Assembly (NCBI GenBank): GCA_020056025.1
Contig: JAGVIO010000093.1
Coordinates: 1 to 7,045, forward strand
Direction of reading: 5' to 3'
Length of the DNA stretch: 7,045 bases
Source of the DNA: an archaeon
GTDB taxonomy: Archaea > Nanobdellota > Nanobdellia > Woesearchaeales > WJKL01
In this document: positions 4,561 through 7,045 of the stretch, piece after piece
How the letters are laid out: each line of letters begins with the position of its first letter
Position numbering within the stretch: position 1 is the first letter of the stretch
Made by a program: the position numbers and the translations under genes
Notes under the pieces: generated by a model
Seen by the model: only the letters and a program-made list of their open reading frames with translations
What the model was told of the DNA's origin: nothing
The model's database searches: none

Positions 4561-6753
4561 ATGGGAGAAAAAATGATTGACAGGATGAGGAAGGCCATGA
4601 GCAGGCCGGATAACATCAGAAACATCTGCACAAGCGCGCACATCCACCACGGAAAGACTGCTTTCACAGACAATCTGCTTGCTGCAGCAGGGCTTATGGC
4701 AGAAAAATTAGCAGGAGACCTTGACAAAGGAATGGCAACATGGCAGCATGCTGATGAACAGGAAAGATTGCTTACTGTTGACGCTGCAAATGTTTCAATG
4801 GTTCACCAGTTCCAGAACGAAGAATACCTTATCAATCTTATTGACACGCCTGGCCACATTGACTTTGGCGGAAACGTCACAAGGGCAATGCGTGCAGTTG
4901 ACGGCACCATAGTATTAGTCTGCGCATCAGAAGGCCTGATGCCTCAGACAGAAACAGTATTGAGGCAGGCTGTGAGGGAAAGAGTCAAGCCTGTCCTGTT
5001 CATCAACAAAGTAGACAGGCTGATCAAAGAAATGAAGTTCACGCCTGAACAGATCCAGGAAAGGCTGGCAAAAATAATAATTGAATTCAACAGGCTGATT
5101 GACCAGTATGTAGAGCCAGAGCTCAAGGACAAATGGAAAGTTAATATCCTTGACGGAAGCGTTGCATTCGGAACAGCAAAGGATAACTGGGCATTATCAA
5201 TACCATATATGAAGAAAAAGAATGTTTCGTTCAAAGACATACTTACAGCTTACAATATGGGTGATGAAGACAGGAAAAAATGGTTCTGGGAAAAAGCGCC
5301 ACTTTATGAAGTTGTTTTGGACATGGCTATCAAGCACCTGCCAAACCCAAAAGAAGCACAGAAGTACAGGATAATGAAAATCTGGCACGGAGATCCAGAA
5401 TCAGAGATGGGAAAAGGAATGCTGACATGCGACCCTAACGGAAAAGTCGCTTTCTGCATAACAAGGATTACCATTGACCCAAGAAGCGGAAGAGAAATAA
5501 TGGCAGGAAGATTATATTCCGGAACAGTCAAGGAAGGAATGACAATTTACCTTAACAATGCAAAAAAGGAAGCCAGAGTGCAAAATGTTTACATGTATGT
5601 TGGCATCAAACCAGAATCATTCCAGGAAGTTGTTGCTGGAAATGTTCTTGCACTGGCAGGATTCCAGGGAACTGCAGGAGAAACAATTACTGAACAGAAA
5701 GACCAGGCTTTTGAAGACCTCAAGTATATCTTTGAGCCAGTCATCACAAAAGCTATCAAGGCCCAAAAGCCCCAGGACCTTCCTAAACTGATTGAAGTAT
5801 TGAGGCAGGTCTCAAAAGAAGACCCGTCAATAAAGATTGAAATACATGAAGAGACAGGCCAGCATTTAATACACGGGATGGGGGAGCTGCACCTTGAAAT
5901 CGTGGAAAACAGGATCAAGACAGAAAAGCACATGGAAATCACAACTTCTCCGCCAATTGTTGTTTACAGGGAAGCGATCAGGAAATTGTCTCAGGAAGTT
6001 GAAGGAAAATCTCCGAACAAGCACAACAAGTTCTATTTCATTGTTGAGCCGCTTGAAGACAATGTTTCTGCAGCAATAAAGAATGGCGAGATATATGAAG
6101 GAAGGATAAAGAAAAAGGACCTTGAATTAAGAGAAAAGTTTGTTGCTCTCGGCTATGAAACAAAAGTTGCTGACAAGATAAAAGACATTTACAAAGGAAA
6201 CTTATTCATAGATGAAACAAGAGGACAAGTATTCTTGCAGGAAGTCATAGAGATGATATTAGACATGTTTGAAGATGTCATGAGCTCAGGGCCGCTTGCG
6301 CGCGAACCTTGTGTAAGGGTCAAAGTGAAACTGACTGACATGAAGCTGCATGAAGACGCTATCCACAGAGGGCCTGCACAGGTATATCCTGCTATAAGAG
6401 ATGGCATAAGAGGAGCAATGATGACAGCTGCTCCTATATTATATGAGCCAGTCCAAATCCATTTGATAGAAGCTCCAGAAGAATTCTCAGGAGCAATATC
6501 AAAACTAGTTACCTCAAAAAGAGGACAGCTTTTAGACATGACAACAGAAAATAACCAAGTTAAAGTCAAAGCAAAGCTTCCTGTCGGAGAGATGCTTGGA
6601 TGGAGCTCTGACCTTCGTTCAGCTACTGCCGGAAGAGGCTTTTCTTCACTGGTTGACCAGATGTTCGAGAAGCTGCCAGATGAGCTGCAGGCAAAGATAA
6701 TTGCTTCAATAGTCCAGAGAAAAGGATTGACAGCAGGACAGCTGGGAGCGTAA
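4561..6753 (+). CDS. fusA: Translation elongation factor 2 (EF-2)
   Basis: The GTPase that drives ribosomal translocation. All five domains are present in 730 aa: G domain (about 19-245), domain II (about 294-377), III (391-455), IV (463-620) and V (626-715). Seen motifs: P-loop AHIHHGKT (26-33), switch I DEQERLLTV (65-73, with the Mg-binding T72), DTPGH (95-99, catalytic H99), NKVD (149-152), and the domain IV tip LHEDAIHRGPAQ (596-607), where H602 is the site of diphthamide. Two positions depart from the family: P-loop Asp is His (H29), and switch I Gly-Ile of RGITI is Leu-Leu (70-71). Everything else, including the KGL near the C-terminus, is conserved, so a functional factor is expected. 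The Met at 4561 fits family N-termini; a Met at 4573 is the alternative. It follows ndk, where other archaea often have infB. Confidence 0.98.
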   Translation: MGEKMIDRMRKAMSRPDNIRNICTSAHIHHGKTAFTDNLLAAAGLMAEKLAGDLDKGMATWQHADEQERLLTVDAANVSMVHQFQNEEYLINLIDTPGHIDFGGNVTRAMRAVDGTIVLVCASEGLMPQTETVLRQAVRERVKPVLFINKVDRLIKEMKFTPEQIQERLAKIIIEFNRLIDQYVEPELKDKWKVNILDGSVAFGTAKDNWALSIPYMKKKNVSFKDILTAYNMGDEDRKKWFWEKAPLYEVVLDMAIKHLPNPKEAQKYRIMKIWHGDPESEMGKGMLTCDPNGKVAFCITRITIDPRSGREIMAGRLYSGTVKEGMTIYLNNAKKEARVQNVYMYVGIKPESFQEVVAGNVLALAGFQGTAGETITEQKDQAFEDLKYIFEPVITKAIKAQKPQDLPKLIEVLRQVSKEDPSIKIEIHEETGQHLIHGMGELHLEIVENRIKTEKHMEITTSPPIVVYREAIRKLSQEVEGKSPNKHNKFYFIVEPLEDNVSAAIKNGEIYEGRIKKKDLELREKFVALGYETKVADKIKDIYKGNLFIDETRGQVFLQEVIEMILDMFEDVMSSGPLAREPCVRVKVKLTDMKLHEDAIHRGPAQVYPAIRDGIRGAMMTAAPILYEPVQIHLIEAPEEFSGAISKLVTSKRGQLLDMTTENNQVKVKAKLPVGEMLGWSSDLRSATAGRGFSSLVDQMFEKLPDELQAKIIASIVQRKGLTAGQLGA

Positions 6754-6833
6754 GGCGCTTTTTTATTTTGTTTTTATATTTTTATTATTATTTTTGTTAC
6801 TTTTTATTTTATTTTTTATTATATCTTTTCTTT
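6747..6833 (+). terminator. Terminator of the translation operon
   Basis: A 4-bp hairpin (AGCG 6747-6750, CGCT 6756-6759) spans the fusA stop codon and is followed by six T. After it come more than 70 nt made almost only of T and A with repeated T runs to 6833. Archaeal polymerase terminates at such U-rich tracts, and several in series suggest efficient termination after fusA. Confidence 0.75.
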
Positions 6834-6834
6834 G

Positions 6835-6872
6835 CTCGCCTTTAACAAATGAGAAAGAGAGAAGTTGGCGAG
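6835..6872. repeat. G+C-rich inverted repeat between fusA and the next gene
   Basis: CTCGCC (6835-6840) pairs perfectly with GGCGAG (6867-6872). With a TTT bulge the stem continues as AAC (6844-6846) with GTT (6864-6866), leaving a purine-rich 17-nt loop. It stands out in an otherwise T-rich spacer and lies after the T-tract, upstream of the next TATA box. Role unknown; no T-run follows it on either strand, so it is not an intrinsic terminator. Confidence 0.5.
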
Positions 6873-6885
6873 GCGGATTGTTTAG

Positions 6886-6900
6886 TCGCAAATTATATAA
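6886..6900 (+). promoter_or_regulatory. Promoter (BRE + TATA box) of the last gene, leaderless
   Basis: TTATATAA (6893-6900), preceded by a BRE-like CGCAAA (about 6887-6892), is a good archaeal core promoter. Its centre lies about 27 nt before the ATG at 6924, so transcription should begin at the start codon and the message be leaderless. Confidence 0.65.
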
Positions 6901-6923
6901 GTAATAGATACTATTTAATTAGA

Positions 6924-7045
6924 ATGGCAGAAAAATATTTTGATCTTGATGAAAAAAATAGTCGGACCCACCAGCATGTTATCACTGGCAAATTTAGTAC
7001 ACTGGGTGGTAATAATAAATTTAATAAAAACAATAAAAAGAAAAA
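6924..7045 (+). CDS. N-terminal part of an unknown protein, cut by the window end
   Basis: Forty codons are visible, starting MAEKYFDLDEKNSRTHQHV and continuing through TGKFSTLGG into a low-complexity run of Asn and Lys (about residues 30-40) that reaches the window edge still open. I do not recognise it. The start is supported by the promoter at leaderless distance; there is no Shine-Dalgarno. Base use is more A+T-rich than in fusA. The N/K run looks like a disordered linker, so a folded domain may follow beyond the window. No signal peptide or membrane segment is seen in the visible part. It is transcribed separately from the translation operon, after the T-rich terminator. Confidence 0.5.
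   Translation, partial: MAEKYFDLDEKNSRTHQHVITGKFSTLGGNNKFNKNNKKK

Noticed and set aside
5589..5942. Minus-strand frames opposite fusA (also 4944-5240 and 6189-6569)
   Set aside because: Ser/Ile-rich antisense shadows of EF-2 codons with no promoter or ribosome-binding site.
6966..7009. Inverted repeat CCACC...GGTGG in the last gene
   Set aside because: Short and imperfect, and located inside a plausible reading frame; several alternative pairings exist and none stands out.
1..7045. CRISPR arrays, tRNA or rRNA genes, insertion sequences, integrases
   Set aside because: No regularly spaced repeats, no tRNA-like cloverleaf or conserved T-loop, and no transposase or integrase motif was found on reading either strand.

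Overview
The window comes from an archaeal chromosome, most likely a DPANN-type lineage (Woesearchaeota/Pacearchaeota-like). The lineage is an inference. What supports Archaea directly is a run of archaeal/eukaryotic-type translation genes (L7Ae, S28e, L24e), an archaeal EF-2 with the diphthamide histidine context, archaeal TATA boxes placed for leaderless transcription, and T-rich terminators. By eye the sequence is A+T-rich, and genes are packed with gaps of 0-50 bp or short overlaps.

Layout. Positions 63-2833 form a minus-strand block, read right to left: a four-segment membrane protein of unknown function (2833-2372), an endonuclease III/MagIII-like DNA glycosylase with a C-terminal Fe-S cysteine cluster (2361-1660), a two-helix membrane-anchored protein of unknown function (1624-911), a small coiled-coil protein translationally coupled to it (911-534), and signal peptidase II, lspA (482-63). 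Two TATA boxes sit at leaderless distance from the first and third genes, so the block may be two transcription units. Positions 2834-3150 are a 317-bp divergent region. It holds a coding-like glycosylase remnant on the minus strand, overlapped on the plus strand by a strong TATA box and a possibly structured RNA ahead of rpl7ae. Positions 3151-6753 are a plus-strand translation operon: rpl7ae, rps28e, rpl24e, ndk (gaps of 1, 1 and 0 nt), then fusA (EF-2) after 49 nt. A long T-rich terminator follows. A new plus-strand gene with a clean leaderless promoter begins at 6924 and runs off the window.

How the genes relate. The plus operon supplies ribosomal proteins, the nucleotide kinase that regenerates GTP, and the translocase that consumes it. 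L7Ae is also the K-turn binding protein of archaeal sRNPs, which makes the leader ahead of it worth examining. The minus block combines DNA repair with membrane functions and shows no obvious single pathway.

Most of the window is ordinary core genome, and I do not see a new multi-gene system. The points most worth a second look are: EF-2 with paired substitutions in the P-loop (canonical Asp is His) and switch I (canonical Gly-Ile is Leu-Leu); an lspA gene in an archaeon; the glycosylase remnant and a 24-bp in-frame near-repeat shared with the intact glycosylase; and the candidate RNA in the rpl7ae leader. I saw no tRNA, rRNA, CRISPR array, transposase or integrase.
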